A stretch of 64,000 nt of DNA from Streptomyces sp. 11x1. Lineage in GTDB: Bacteria; Actinomycetota; Actinomycetes; Streptomycetales; Streptomycetaceae. Positions within the stretch are counted from its first letter, which is position 1, and each line of letters opens with the position of its first letter. The stretch covers positions 7,775,001-7,839,000 of the forward strand of contig NZ_CP122458.1 in NCBI RefSeq assembly GCF_032598905.1, in the 5' to 3' direction. The translations under genes were made by a program, and so were the position numbers. This document shows, piece by piece, positions 25,445 to 34,728 of this stretch. Below the pieces are notes generated by a model that did not search any database, was not told where the DNA came from, and saw nothing but the letters and a program-made list of their open reading frames with translations.

Positions 25445-26947
25445 GTGTTCCGCATTCAAGTCCGTCACGGGGTGACGCTGGGTGCCGCCCTGCTGGCCCT
25501 GTTCGCGTCACTCCTCGCCGTCCAGCCGGCCTCGCCCGCCGCAGCGGCCGACGGCAGGCCGTACACCAACCCGGTCAAGTCGCAGAAGGGCGCCGACCCG
25601 TGGCTGGAGTACTACAACGGCAACTACTACCTGGTGACGACCTCGTTCACCGGTGAGCTGACCATGCGCAAGTCACCCACGCTGGCGGGGTTGAGCACCG
25701 CGCCCAGCGTGCAGGTGTGGTCGGACAGCACCTCCACCCGCAACTGGAACATGTGGGCCCCGGAGATCCACTTCTTCGACGGCAAGTGGTACCTCTACTA
25801 CTCCGCCGGGCCGCGCGGCTCCGCCTGCTGCGACGACCAGCGCACCCACGTCCTGGAGAGCGCCGGGTCCGACCCGATGGGGCCGTACACCTTCAAGAAC
25901 ACCCTCACCGGTGCCAACCTCAACCCCAACGGCTGGCTGATCGACGTCAGCGTGCTCAAGCACGACGACAAGCTGTACCTGGTCGGCAGCGGTTCGGCGA
26001 GCGGCAGCAAGCAGAGCCTCGTCATCGCGCCGCTCAGCAACCCGTACACCCTCGCGAGCTCCACCTTCACCGTCATCTCCAGCCCGACCCTGAGCTGGGA
26101 GACGCAGAGCGGCGAGGTCAACGAGGGCCCCGAGCCGCTCTACCGCAACGGGCGCACCTTCCTCATCTACTCCGCCAGCGCCTGCTGGGGCCCCGACTAC
26201 AAGCTCGGGCAGCTGGAGCTGACCGGGTCCGACCCGCTGCTCGCCTCCTCCTGGACGAAGAAGCAGACGCCCGTCTTCCAGCGCAACGACGCGGCCGGGG
26301 TCTACGCGCCGGGCCACAACGGGTTCTTCACCTCGCCCGACGGCACCGAGAACTGGATCGTCTACCACGCCAACGACGCCGCGAGCGACGGCTGCGACAA
26401 CGGCCGTACGACCCGCGCCCAGAAGTTCACCTGGAACGCCGACGGCACCCCGAACTTCGGCACCCCCGTCGCCCTCGGGACCACCATCGCCGGGCCCTCC
26501 GGTGAGACCGCGACGACCCCGACCGCGTACACCATCGTCAACCGCAACAGCGGCAAGTGCCTGGACGTCAACGGCGGCAACACGGCCGACGGGACCAACA
26601 TCTTCCAGTGGACCTGCAACGGCGGGGCCAACCAGAAGTGGCGGATCGAGGACCGCGCCGACGACACCAGCCGCCTGGTGAACGTCGCCACCGGCAAGGT
26701 CGCCGACGTCGCCGACTGTGCGAGCGCCGACGGCACCGACATCCGGCAGTGGTCCTGGCTGAACAACAACTGCCAGAAGTACCGCCTGGTCTACCTCGGC
26801 GGCGACTACGTCCGGATCGTCAACGCCTCCACCGGCAAGGTCATGGACGTCGCCGACTGCGGCACCGCCAACGGCACCGACGTACGCCAGTGGTCCTGGC
26901 TCGACAACAACTGCCAGCAGTGGCGGCTTGTCCCCACGACCGCCTGA
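25445..26947 (+). CDS. Secreted GH43 exo-alpha-1,5-L-arabinofuranosidase with CBM13 (ricin-type) domain
   Basis: 500 residues from GTG 25445 with AAGGGA upstream. A signal peptide ends near PAAAADG. The five-bladed GH43 domain shows the usual acidic triad: the base in KGADPWLEYY, the pKa-setting Asp in LIDVSVLKHDDKLYL and the acid Glu in VNEGPEPLYRNG. After residue ~355 a ricin-type beta-trefoil (CBM13) has three repeats with QW motifs (FQWTCNGGANQKW, RQWSWLNNNCQKY, RQWSWLDNNCQQW). Domain order matches the characterised S. avermitilis exo-arabinofuranosidase of family 43. It should release arabinose from arabinan outside the cell. The next gene is a related enzyme 38 bp downstream, probably co-transcribed. 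Confidence 0.88.
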   Translation: MFRIQVRHGVTLGAALLALFASLLAVQPASPAAAADGRPYTNPVKSQKGADPWLEYYNGNYYLVTTSFTGELTMRKSPTLAGLSTAPSVQVWSDSTSTRNWNMWAPEIHFFDGKWYLYYSAGPRGSACCDDQRTHVLESAGSDPMGPYTFKNTLTGANLNPNGWLIDVSVLKHDDKLYLVGSGSASGSKQSLVIAPLSNPYTLASSTFTVISSPTLSWETQSGEVNEGPEPLYRNGRTFLIYSASACWGPDYKLGQLELTGSDPLLASSWTKKQTPVFQRNDAAGVYAPGHNGFFTSPDGTENWIVYHANDAASDGCDNGRTTRAQKFTWNADGTPNFGTPVALGTTIAGPSGETATTPTAYTIVNRNSGKCLDVNGGNTADGTNIFQWTCNGGANQKWRIEDRADDTSRLVNVATGKVADVADCASADGTDIRQWSWLNNNCQKYRLVYLGGDYVRIVNASTGKVMDVADCGTANGTDVRQWSWLDNNCQQWRLVPTTA

Positions 26948-26985
26948 TTCCCACATCCTTGACCTCGAAGGGCCGCGAACAAGAC

Positions 26986-28434
26986 ATGAGACGACTCGTC
27001 AGACGGGTTCTGGTGGCCGCCGCAGCCGCGCTCGCCGTGCTCACCACCGTGACCACCCCCGCCCAGGCCGCCGCCCCGGCGTCCCCGGCCGTCACCTTCA
27101 CCAACCCGATAGCCGAGCAGCGGGCCGACCCGCACATCTACAAGCACACCGACGGCTACTACTACTTCACGGCCACCGTCCCCGCGTACGACAAGATCGT
27201 GATGCGCCGGTCCACCACCCTCCAGGGCCTCGCCACGGCCACGGAGACCACGATCTGGACCAAGCACGCCAGCGGTGAGATGGGCGCCCACATCTGGGCG
27301 CCGGAGATCCACTTCATCGACGGCAAGTGGTACGTGTACTTCGCGGCCGGTGCCTCGAACGACATCTGGAAGATCCGGCCGTACGTCCTGGAGACCAGCG
27401 CGGCCAACCCGATCACCGGCACCTGGACCGAGAAGGGCCGGATCGCCCTTCCGCTGGACACGTTCTCGCTGGACGCCACCACCTTCACGGTGGGCGGCAC
27501 CCGCTACCTCAGCTGGGCGCAGAACGACCCGGCGGTGGGCACCGGCACCAACCTGTACCTGGCGAGGATGTCCAACCCCTGGACCATCAGCGGCAGTCCG
27601 GTGATGATCTCCAAGCCGGAGTACTCCTGGGAGACCGTCGGTCACCGGGTGAACGAGGGCCCGGCCGTCATCCAGCGGAACGGCAAGGTCTTCATGGCCT
27701 ACTCGGCCAGCGCCACCGACGCCAACTACTGCCTGGGACTGCTGACCGCCTCCGACACGGCCGACCTCATGAACCCGGCGTCCTGGGCGAAGACCTCCAC
27801 GCCGGTCTTCAAGAGCAACGCAAACACCGGCCAGTACGGCCCCGGCCACAACACCTTCACCACGTCCGAGGACGGAAAGTCCGACATCCTCGTCTACCAC
27901 GACCGCAACTACAAGGACATCAGCGGCGACCCGCTCAACGACCCCAACCGCCGTACCCGCTACCAGAAGCTGTACTGGAACGCCGACGGCACGCCCAACT
28001 TCGGCATCCCCGTCGCCGACGGCGCGACGCCGGTCCGGCTCTCCTCGTTCAACTTCCCGGGCAAGTTCATCCGGCACTGGGAGTACCGCGCCAAGCTGGA
28101 GAGCGACGTCACCAACCTCGCCGACTCGCAGTTCCGGATCGTCACCGGGCTGACGGGCAGCGGCACGGTCTCGCTGGAGTCGGCGAACTTCCCCGGCTAC
28201 TACCTCCGCCACAAGAACAACGAGCTCTGGGTGGAGAAGGACGACGGCACGGCCCTGTTCGACGCGGACGCGTCCTTCTTCCAGCGGGCCGGCCTCGCCG
28301 ACACCGCGGCCGGGGTCTCGTACGAGTCGTTCAACTTCCCCGGCCGCTACATCCGCCACTACAACAACCTGCTCCACACCCAGCCGGTCAGCACGACCCT
28401 CGACCGTCAGGACGCCACGTTCTACAAGGAGTAG
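26986..28434 (+). CDS. Secreted GH43 alpha-L-arabinofuranosidase with AbfB (CBM42) domain
   Basis: 482 residues from ATG 26986. Twin-arginine-like MRRLVRR begins a signal peptide cleaved near AQAAAP. The GH43 domain contains EQRADPHIYKHTDGYYYF (base), SLDATTFTVGGTRYLSW (pKa-setting Asp) and RVNEGPAVIQRNGKVFMAYSAS (acid Glu). From about residue 345 the AbfB/CBM42 arabinose-binding trefoil shows three SFNFPG or SANFPG...IRH/LRH repeats. It probably removes arabinose side groups from arabinoxylan or arabinan and complements the exo-acting neighbour. The two enzymes share a fold but use different binding modules. Confidence 0.88.
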   Translation: MRRLVRRVLVAAAAALAVLTTVTTPAQAAAPASPAVTFTNPIAEQRADPHIYKHTDGYYYFTATVPAYDKIVMRRSTTLQGLATATETTIWTKHASGEMGAHIWAPEIHFIDGKWYVYFAAGASNDIWKIRPYVLETSAANPITGTWTEKGRIALPLDTFSLDATTFTVGGTRYLSWAQNDPAVGTGTNLYLARMSNPWTISGSPVMISKPEYSWETVGHRVNEGPAVIQRNGKVFMAYSASATDANYCLGLLTASDTADLMNPASWAKTSTPVFKSNANTGQYGPGHNTFTTSEDGKSDILVYHDRNYKDISGDPLNDPNRRTRYQKLYWNADGTPNFGIPVADGATPVRLSSFNFPGKFIRHWEYRAKLESDVTNLADSQFRIVTGLTGSGTVSLESANFPGYYLRHKNNELWVEKDDGTALFDADASFFQRAGLADTAAGVSYESFNFPGRYIRHYNNLLHTQPVSTTLDRQDATFYKE

Positions 28435-28485
28435 CAGGAGTAGAAGGAGTGGTCAGGCATGCGCTAGCCGAGTAAAGAACGAGGT

Positions 28486-29163
28486 TCACTCCGGCGGGGT
28501 GACCCGCACCAGGCCCGACTGGTACGCCATCACGACCAGTTGGGCCCGGTCGCGGGCACCCAGTTTCGTCATCGCCCGGTGGACATGGGTCCGTACCGTC
28601 AGCGGGCTCACATACAGCTTCTCGGCGATCTCGTCGTTGGAGTGGCCCTCGGCCGCCAGGGACATGACCTCCCGCTCACGCGTGGTCAGGATGGTCAGCC
28701 GGTCGGGGGCGGCGAGCCGGTTGCCGGGGGTGGGGGTGGCGAGGAAACGCGTGATGAGGGTCCGGGTGGCGGCGGGGGAGAGCAGCGTGTCGCCGGCGGC
28801 CACCGTGCGGATGCCGTCGAGGAGCGCGTCGGCGGTGACGTCCTTGCCGAGGAAGCCGCTGGCGCCGGAGCGCAGCGCCTGGGCCACGTACTCGTCGATC
28901 TCGAACGTCGTGAGGATCAGGACACGGGTGTCGGCCAGCTCCTCGTCGGCGCAGATCACGGCGGTCGCGGTGAGCCCGTCCGTGCCGGGCATCCGGATGT
29001 CCATGAGGACCACGTCGGGGCGGTGCACCCGGACCAGGTCGACCGCCTCCCGGCCGTCGGTGGCCTCGGCGACCACCTCCAGGTCCGGGCAGGAGTCGAT
29101 GAGGATCCGGAAGGTGGCCCGCAGCAGGGCCTGGTCGTCGGCGAGCAGGACGCGAATGGTCAT
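28486..29163 (-). CDS. NarL/FixJ-type response regulator
   Basis: 225 residues. The receiver domain has acidic residues DD (9-10), phosphoacceptor Asp55 in VVLMDIRMPG, TT near LILTTFEIDEY and Lys in FLGKDVTADALL. The C-terminal LuxR-type helix-turn-helix is LTTREREVMSLAAEGHSNDEIAEKLYVSPLTVRTHVHRAMTKLGARDRAQLVV. It is encoded 33 bases after its histidine kinase gene, so they form a two-component pair. The neighbouring MMPL transporter gene on the same strand is a candidate target or co-transcribed gene. Confidence 0.92.
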   Translation of the reverse strand: MTIRVLLADDQALLRATFRILIDSCPDLEVVAEATDGREAVDLVRVHRPDVVLMDIRMPGTDGLTATAVICADEELADTRVLILTTFEIDEYVAQALRSGASGFLGKDVTADALLDGIRTVAAGDTLLSPAATRTLITRFLATPTPGNRLAAPDRLTILTTREREVMSLAAEGHSNDEIAEKLYVSPLTVRTHVHRAMTKLGARDRAQLVVMAYQSGLVRVTPPE

Positions 29164-29196
29164 GGGCGTTGCGTTTCTTCCACTGCTCGTGGGCGG

Positions 29197-30471
29197 CTAG
29201 TTCCGCTGTTCAGGGGCCGGGGCCGGCACCGGGGCTGTGGCGCGAGAGGGGTACGGCCGTAGTGGCAGGTCGGTGGTGACCTCGAAGCCACCCTCGGGGC
29301 GGTGACCCGCGCTCAGACAGCCCCCGACGGACTGGGCCCGCTCCCGCATGCCGATGAGGCCGAAACCACGGCCGGGCTCGGACGTGCCCCGCGGTGACGT
29401 GCCCCGCGGGCGCGGTGTGCCGTCGTCGGTGACCGTGATCGTCAGGTGCGCCTCCTCGTACACGAGGCGGACTCGTGCCGCGTCCACGGCGGCGTGCTTG
29501 CTGACGTTGGTGAGGGCCTCCTGCACGATCCTGTACGCCGTCAGGTCCACACCGGGGTCCAGCGGCCCCGGGACGCCGTCCGTGGTGACGGTGACCGTGA
29601 GACCGGCGGACTCGCAGGCCGCCGTCAGCTCGGGGAGTTGGTGGAGACCGGGGGTGGGGGCCAGCGGCGCCTCGGGGTCGTCGGGCCGGCGCAGCACCCC
29701 GACCGTGCCCTTCAGCTCGCGCAGCGCCGCCGACGTGGTGGCCGTCAGCTCGGTGAGGATGCGGTGGGCCTGCTCGGGGTCGGTACGGGTGAGGTGCGCG
29801 GCGGTTCCCGCCTGGGCGTTGGCGAGGGCCAGGTGGTGGGCGACCACGTCGTGCAGATCCCGGGCGATGCGCATCCGTTCCTCGGTGACCCTGAGCCGTG
29901 CCTCCTCCTCCCGGGTGCGTTCGGCGTGCTCGGCGCGGGCCTGCACCGACTTCAGATAGGCCCGCCGCACCAGCGTGCCCCGGCCGGCGGCCAGGGGGAG
30001 CAGCAGCCAGAAGATGGGACCGATCGTCCTGAGCACCAGCGAGAGGTGCTCCATGGAGTCGGCGAACACGGCCGCGACGTTCATCACCACGATGGTGGTG
30101 CAGCCGTAGACGCGGGTGGTTCTGCGGTCGGTGAGCGTGGCCAGCCAGTAGAGCGCCGCCATGAGCGGGGCGAGCAGCAGGGGGGTGAGCAGATAGCCGA
30201 GGGCGACGGCGACCGTCGTGCAGATAGCGGTCACGACGAGGGCGGCGCGCGGGTGGGTGCGGTGCTTGAGCAGCGCGAGGCAGGACACACCCATGAGGGC
30301 CACCCCGACCCTGTCCTGGTCCGGCGGTTCGGCGCCGGGCAGGGTGAGCGCGCTGCCGAGGGTGGCGCAGCCCATCAGCGCGAGGGCCAGGACCAGGTCG
30401 ACGAGGTGGGCGTAACGGCCGTAGAAGTCCCCCAGACGGTCCGCGGTGTGCCGCTCCAGGGCGGTGCTCAT
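29197..30471 (-). CDS. Membrane sensor histidine kinase (HisKA_3 type)
   Basis: 424 residues. The N terminus has about five to six membrane helices between residues 22 and 165 and no large outer sensor domain. The phosphoacceptor region is RMRIARDLHDVVAHHLALANAQAG, typical of NarL-partner kinases, and the ATPase domain shows NVSKHA, DDGTP and GFGLIGMRERAQSVGG. A Ser/Gly/Pro insert (PRPRGTSPRGTSEPGRG) lies in the ATP-lid. The start codon is the last of several tandemly duplicated ribosome-site/ATG units. The kinase probably senses membrane stress; the signal is unknown. Confidence 0.9.
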   Translation of the reverse strand: MSTALERHTADRLGDFYGRYAHLVDLVLALALMGCATLGSALTLPGAEPPDQDRVGVALMGVSCLALLKHRTHPRAALVVTAICTTVAVALGYLLTPLLLAPLMAALYWLATLTDRRTTRVYGCTTIVVMNVAAVFADSMEHLSLVLRTIGPIFWLLLPLAAGRGTLVRRAYLKSVQARAEHAERTREEEARLRVTEERMRIARDLHDVVAHHLALANAQAGTAAHLTRTDPEQAHRILTELTATTSAALRELKGTVGVLRRPDDPEAPLAPTPGLHQLPELTAACESAGLTVTVTTDGVPGPLDPGVDLTAYRIVQEALTNVSKHAAVDAARVRLVYEEAHLTITVTDDGTPRPRGTSPRGTSEPGRGFGLIGMRERAQSVGGCLSAGHRPEGGFEVTTDLPLRPYPSRATAPVPAPAPEQRN

Positions 30472-30587
30472 CGGGGCTCCGGCCGAACAGTGCCCGTCGG
30501 GGGCTCCGGCCGAACGGTGCTCATCGGGGACTCCGCAGGGTGGTGCTCATCGGGACTCCGCAGAGTGGTCATCGGGGCTCCGGTCGG
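30463..30587 (-). repeat. Tandem ~26-bp repeats duplicating the kinase translation start
   Basis: On the minus strand each unit reads approximately GGAG-CCCCG-ATGAGCACC, that is a Shine-Dalgarno-like GGAG, a five-base spacer and ATG. ATGs fall at 30471 (the real start), 30524, 30550 and 30572; a degenerate unit with ACG instead of ATG is centred on 30497. Unit spacings are 26, 27, 26 and 22 bases, so the starts are in different frames. Confidence 0.75.
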
Positions 30588-30704
30588 TGGGCGGGGACCA
30601 TGGTGGTGTCCCCCTCGATGGTCGTCGACTTCGGCGGGAACGCCCCCGAGGGCCTCCCGTGTCCTTCGCCACGGACGGCCCCCCGTGGGGGTGGGGCGGT
30701 CGGA

Positions 30705-32918
30705 TCAGGCGCGGGTCACTTCCAGCTCAGCCGTGTCGGCCGGGGCGGGCAGCTCCGTGTCGGCGCGGCGGGTCAGCGCCTCACCCTCCACATCGACGTG
30801 CGGCAGCGCACGGTCCAGCCACTTCGGCAGCCACCACGCCCTGTCACCGAGCAACGCCAGCACGGCCGGCACGATCGCCATCCGTACGACGAACGCGTCG
30901 AACAGGACCGCGGAGGCCAGCCCGAACCCGATCATCTTGATCATGGAGTCGCTCTCGCCGATGAACCCGGCGAACACCGCGATCATGATCAGGGCGGCGG
31001 CCGCGACCACCCGGGCGCTGTGCCGGAAGCCACTGGTGATCGCCTCGTCGGCCCGGTCGCCGTGGACGTACGCCTCGCGCATCCGGGAGACCAGGAACAC
31101 CTCGTAGTCCATCGCCAGACCGAACACGATGCCCACCAGGAAGATCGGCATCAGGCTCATGATCGGGCCGGTCTGCTCCACGCCCAGGAGCTCCGCGCCG
31201 TGGCCCTGCTGGAAGACCAGGACGACCACACCGAGCGAGGCGAGCACCGACAGCAGGAAGCCGGCGGCCGCCTTGAGCGGGACCAGCAGGGAGCGGAAGA
31301 CGACCAGCAGCAGGATGACCGCCAGGCCGACCACGACCAGCAGATACGGGACCAGCGCGGACTGCACCTTGTCGGAGATGTCGATGTTCAGCGCGGTGGT
31401 GCCGGTGACCTCGAACGTGGCGCCCGTCTCGGACTCCAGGCCGGGCCGCTCGTCGCGGATGGTGGTCACCAGGTCCTTGGTCTTCTCGTCGGTCGGCGCG
31501 GTGGCGGGCACCGCCGAGAAGACGGCCGTGTCACCGGCCTCGTTGAAGCGCGCGGGGGAGACGGACACGACCCCCTCGGTGGCGCCGATCTCCTTCATGA
31601 TCGTGTCGGCGGCACCCTTGGCGTCGTCGGTCCCCTCGGCGTCCACGACGATCGTCAGCGGCCCGTTGAAGCCGGGCCCGAAACCCTCGGCGAGCGCGTC
31701 GTAGGCCCGGCGCTCGGTGGTCGAGGTCGACTTGGCCTCGTCGCCGGGCATGCCCAGCTGGAGGTCGGTCATCGGGACGGCGAGCGCGCCGAGGCCGACG
31801 ACGCCGAGGACCAGCACGGGGAGCGGACGGCGCAGCACGAACCGCGACCAGCGGGTGCCGCCGTTGTCCGCGGGGCTCTCCTCGATCCGGCCGCTCCTGC
31901 GCGCCTTGCGGGCCAGCACCGCGTTCGGCCAGCAGCCGAGGACGGCCGGCACCAGGGTCAGCGCGATCAGCACGGCCACGACGACGGCGCCCGCCGCGGC
32001 CAGCCCCATCTTGGTCAGCATCGGGATGCCGACCACGGACAGTCCGGCCAGCGCGATGACGACGGTGAGTCCGGCGAACACGACCGCCGACCCGGCGGTG
32101 CCGGTGGCGAGGGCGGTCGCCTCCTCGGGCGAACGGCCCTTGGCGCGCTCCTCGCGGTAGCGGGAGACGACGAACAGGGCGTAGTCGATGCCGACCGCGA
32201 GGCCCAGCATCATCGCGAGGGTGCCCGTCGTGGTGGACAGGCCGAACGCCTCGGACAGGGCGAGGACCGAGGCCATGCTGAAGGCGACGCCGACCAGCGC
32301 GGTCAGCAGCGGCAGTCCGGCGGCGGCCAGCGACCCGAAGGTGACCAGCAGCACGACGGAGGCGATGGCGACACCGATCACCTCGGCCGCGCCGCCCGCG
32401 CCGCCCTGCTCGTCCATCGCGGTCCCGCCGGCCTCGACGGTCAGCCCCGAGTCCTGCGCCGCGTGGAGCGCGCCCTCCAGGTGGGTCCTGCTCGCGTCGG
32501 TGAGGTCGTTCGCGGTCACCTTGTACGTGACCGTCGCGTACGCCGTGGTGCCGTCCTTGCTGACCGCCCCCGCCCGGAAGGGGTCGACGGCGCTCGCGAC
32601 CTGGGAACCGTCGGCCAGATCCGCCACCGTCTCCTCGACGGCCTTCTTGTTCTCGGCGCCGGTGACCTTCTCGCCGCTCGGGGCGACGAACACGACCCGG
32701 GCGGTGGCGCCGTCCGCGGTGACCCCCGGGAAGCGCTGTTCCATCAGGTCGAACGCCTTCTGGGACTCGATGCCCGGCATGGAGAACTCCTCGTCGGAGG
32801 CTCCCGGGGCCTTGAGGGCGCCGACACCGACGGCGCCCAGTACCGCCAGCCACATCACTATGACGTACCAGCGTTTGCGGAAGGCCAGCCGGCCCAGCCG
32901 ATGAAGGAAGGTTGCCAT
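30705..32918 (-). CDS. MMPL-family (RND superfamily) transporter
   Basis: 737 residues, the usual length for actinobacterial MMPL proteins. It begins LGRLAFRKRWYVIVMWLAVLGAVGVGAL (first helix), followed by a large outer loop with GIESQKAFDLMEQRFPG. A five-helix bundle contains TFGSLAAAGLPLLTALVGVAF and TTTGTLAMMLGLAVGIDYALFVVSRYREE. A second outer loop and second bundle end with MSLMPIFLVGIVFGLAMDYEVFLVSRMREAY. Family members export lipids or drugs using proton flow. The gene lies upstream of the kinase/regulator pair on the same strand with a 233-bp gap, suggesting regulation by that pair rather than one simple operon. Confidence 0.9.
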   Translation of the reverse strand: MATFLHRLGRLAFRKRWYVIVMWLAVLGAVGVGALKAPGASDEEFSMPGIESQKAFDLMEQRFPGVTADGATARVVFVAPSGEKVTGAENKKAVEETVADLADGSQVASAVDPFRAGAVSKDGTTAYATVTYKVTANDLTDASRTHLEGALHAAQDSGLTVEAGGTAMDEQGGAGGAAEVIGVAIASVVLLVTFGSLAAAGLPLLTALVGVAFSMASVLALSEAFGLSTTTGTLAMMLGLAVGIDYALFVVSRYREERAKGRSPEEATALATGTAGSAVVFAGLTVVIALAGLSVVGIPMLTKMGLAAAGAVVVAVLIALTLVPAVLGCWPNAVLARKARRSGRIEESPADNGGTRWSRFVLRRPLPVLVLGVVGLGALAVPMTDLQLGMPGDEAKSTSTTERRAYDALAEGFGPGFNGPLTIVVDAEGTDDAKGAADTIMKEIGATEGVVSVSPARFNEAGDTAVFSAVPATAPTDEKTKDLVTTIRDERPGLESETGATFEVTGTTALNIDISDKVQSALVPYLLVVVGLAVILLLVVFRSLLVPLKAAAGFLLSVLASLGVVVLVFQQGHGAELLGVEQTGPIMSLMPIFLVGIVFGLAMDYEVFLVSRMREAYVHGDRADEAITSGFRHSARVVAAAALIMIAVFAGFIGESDSMIKMIGFGLASAVLFDAFVVRMAIVPAVLALLGDRAWWLPKWLDRALPHVDVEGEALTRRADTELPAPADTAELEVTRA

Positions 32919-33108
32919 GGGTCGCAGGTCTCCACGTCAGAGGTCTCGGATGTCAGCCAAGACTCCCGTCGCGGCCCCTGTCCCGTCGTCGTGCGGCTGC
33001 CGACAATCGCGGGTACTCAGAACGCAGTACGACACCGTCGCCGGGTCACCCCGGGGTATGACCGGGGGACGGCAGGGGGAGGACGTACCGTCGGCCCACC
33101 TGGTGCGC

Positions 33109-33642
33109 CTACATGGTGTGCAGGGTGTCGCGGGAGGCCCTGATGAAGACCTTCAGCGCGTCCCAGAACGGCGTGTAGCAGGCGTCGAAGCGCGCCACGG
33201 CACCGGTGTCGCCCTCGATCATCGCCTCGATCGCCTTGTGGAAGGGGTTCGTCGTCCGCCGGACGGCGTTGGCGAGGTCGGCGACCTCCTCGGGCCCCTC
33301 CAGCGAGACGATCCAGGTGAGATTGCGCAGCGTGGCGTACTCGTCCCGCTGCTGCTCACGCAGCCGCCGCAGCTCCTCCACCTGCTCCGGGTCGAGCCCG
33401 CCCTCGGCGCCCCGGACCACGTCGGACACCTTCCAGTGCACGTCGTTCAGCCGCTGCGCCTGCTCGATGAACCCGGCGTACGCCGTCCGCCGCGCCTGCC
33501 GCAGCCGCTCCACCCGTTGCGCGCCCGCCGTCGTGTCCGCCTGGATGCGTGCCGCCCGCGCGGTCCCCCGGCTCGTCACCCAGCTCGCCAGCACGGCCGT
33601 GGCGGCGGTGAGCGCGGCGATCCAGAACGCGTTGTCAGCCAT
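33109..33642 (-). CDS. Hypothetical protein with N-terminal membrane helix
   Basis: 177 residues; not recognised as a named family. One hydrophobic N-terminal segment (about residues 5-22) is followed by a long charged, helix-prone region with heptad-like Arg/Glu/Leu spacing (QRVERLRQARRTAYAGFIEQAQRLND), and later YATLRNLTWIVSLEGPEEVADLANAV. The layout suggests a membrane-anchored helical protein. Its start overlaps the end of the MazG-like gene by 8 bases, so they are co-expressed. Similar proteins are frequent in Streptomyces, but no role can be assigned. Confidence 0.6.
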   Translation of the reverse strand: MADNAFWIAALTAATAVLASWVTSRGTARAARIQADTTAGAQRVERLRQARRTAYAGFIEQAQRLNDVHWKVSDVVRGAEGGLDPEQVEELRRLREQQRDEYATLRNLTWIVSLEGPEEVADLANAVRRTTNPFHKAIEAMIEGDTGAVARFDACYTPFWDALKVFIRASRDTLHTM

Positions 33643-33988
33643 GGCGGGGGCCCAGCGAGCGTGCGGTGACCCCGGCCAGATGGGCGTCGAAGACCGCGCG
33701 GGCGTCCGGGGTCAGGGTGCGCAGCGCCACCAGAGCCGTGATGACGACGTCGCACAGCTCCGACTGGACGTCGTCCCAGGTGTGGGTGGTGCCCTTGCGC
33801 GGGTTCTGCCCGGTCGCGCCGATCACCGCCTGCGCGACCTCGCCGACCTCCTCCTGGAGCTTCAACATCCGCAGCAGCAGGCCCTCTTGGCCGCCGTAGG
33901 GCTGGTCCGCCTCCAGCCAGGCGTACAGGCGGGTGACGGACCGCCAGAGGTCGTCGGGGGCGTGGGGATGCCGGGGATGCTCGCTCAT
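33635..33988 (-). CDS. MazG-like nucleotide pyrophosphohydrolase
   Basis: 117 residues. The MazG fold's metal-binding pattern is visible: LKLQEEVGEVAQAVIGATG (ExxE) and VQSELCDVVITALVALRTL (ExxD). This family hydrolyses nucleoside triphosphates to monophosphates, often house-cleaning altered nucleotides or lowering (p)ppGpp. The short single-domain form is common in Streptomyces. It overlaps the following membrane-anchored gene by 8 bases. Confidence 0.82.
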   Translation of the reverse strand: MSEHPRHPHAPDDLWRSVTRLYAWLEADQPYGGQEGLLLRMLKLQEEVGEVAQAVIGATGQNPRKGTTHTWDDVQSELCDVVITALVALRTLTPDARAVFDAHLAGVTARSLGPRHG

Positions 33989-34023
33989 GGCCGCAGCTTG
34001 TCACGCCCCTCTGACAGCCGAGG

Positions 34024-34569
34024 TCACTCTTCGAACAGCGCCTCCTGCTCGCCCTCCTTCTCCTTGCGCACCCGCTGGTTGCGCAGGCCCACGACCACCG
34101 CGGTGACCGCGGCCGTGCCGGCGAGCGCCGCCGGGACCATCCAGCCCCGGTCGACGACATGGCGGAGCGCGTGGTCCAGGGAGAGCCGACCGGGCCCGGC
34201 GACGGCGAGGCCCGCGGCGGCCAGGCCCAGGGTCGCGGCGTACTCGTAACCGCCCTCGGTGTTGAAGAACCCGTTGGGCGTGTGGATCGCGGCCGCGCCG
34301 CCCATCGCGCCCGCCGCGGCCGCACCGGCCGCGGGCGTCGCGAGCCCCAGCGCGAGCAGCGCGCCGCCGCCCGTCTCGGCGAGGCCGGCGGCGGTGGCGC
34401 TCGCCTTGCCGGGCGCGTACCCGACGGACTCCATGAAGGCGCCGGTGCCCTCGATGCCGTGTCCGCCGAACCAGCCGAACAGCTTCTGCGTCCCGTGCGC
34501 GGCGAGCACACCACCCGTGCTCAGCCGCAGGAGCAGCAGTCCCAGATCACGTCGGTCGAATGAGGTCAT
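34024..34569 (-). CDS. DoxX-family membrane protein
   Basis: 181 residues from ATG 34569, preceded by GGGAG at good spacing. The family opening LGLLLLRLSTGGVLAAHGTQKLFGWFGGHGIEGTGAFMESVGY is followed by three more hydrophobic stretches and a charged tail (RVRKEKEGEQEALFEE). DoxX proteins are four-helix membrane proteins linked to thiosulfate or quinone metabolism or thiol stress; most bacterial copies are uncharacterised. It is divergent from the SnoaL-like gene, with 159 bp between. Confidence 0.88.
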   Translation of the reverse strand: MTSFDRRDLGLLLLRLSTGGVLAAHGTQKLFGWFGGHGIEGTGAFMESVGYAPGKASATAAGLAETGGGALLALGLATPAAGAAAAGAMGGAAAIHTPNGFFNTEGGYEYAATLGLAAAGLAVAGPGRLSLDHALRHVVDRGWMVPAALAGTAAVTAVVVGLRNQRVRKEKEGEQEALFEE

Positions 34570-34728
34570 GAGCACTCCCGGGCAGCCGGTACGTAGGGTC
34601 CCCTCCCGCGTATCCACCGTCGCACCGACCACACCCGCCCGACCCGTGCGGGCCGCCGTTCGGGTGGCCCCGGATCCGCCGTGCGCCTCCGGTGGCGCGC
34701 CCCCGGGAACGGTGTGAGGCTGGCCGCC

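Noticed and set aside
30463..30587. Possible CRISPR array
   Set aside because: The units are contiguous ~26-bp tandem repeats without spacers, and no cas genes are present.
30540..33143. Plus-strand open frame of about 870 codons opposite the MMPL transporter
   Set aside because: The His/Gln/Gly/Arg-rich translation is the usual shadow of a membrane protein gene in high-G+C DNA.
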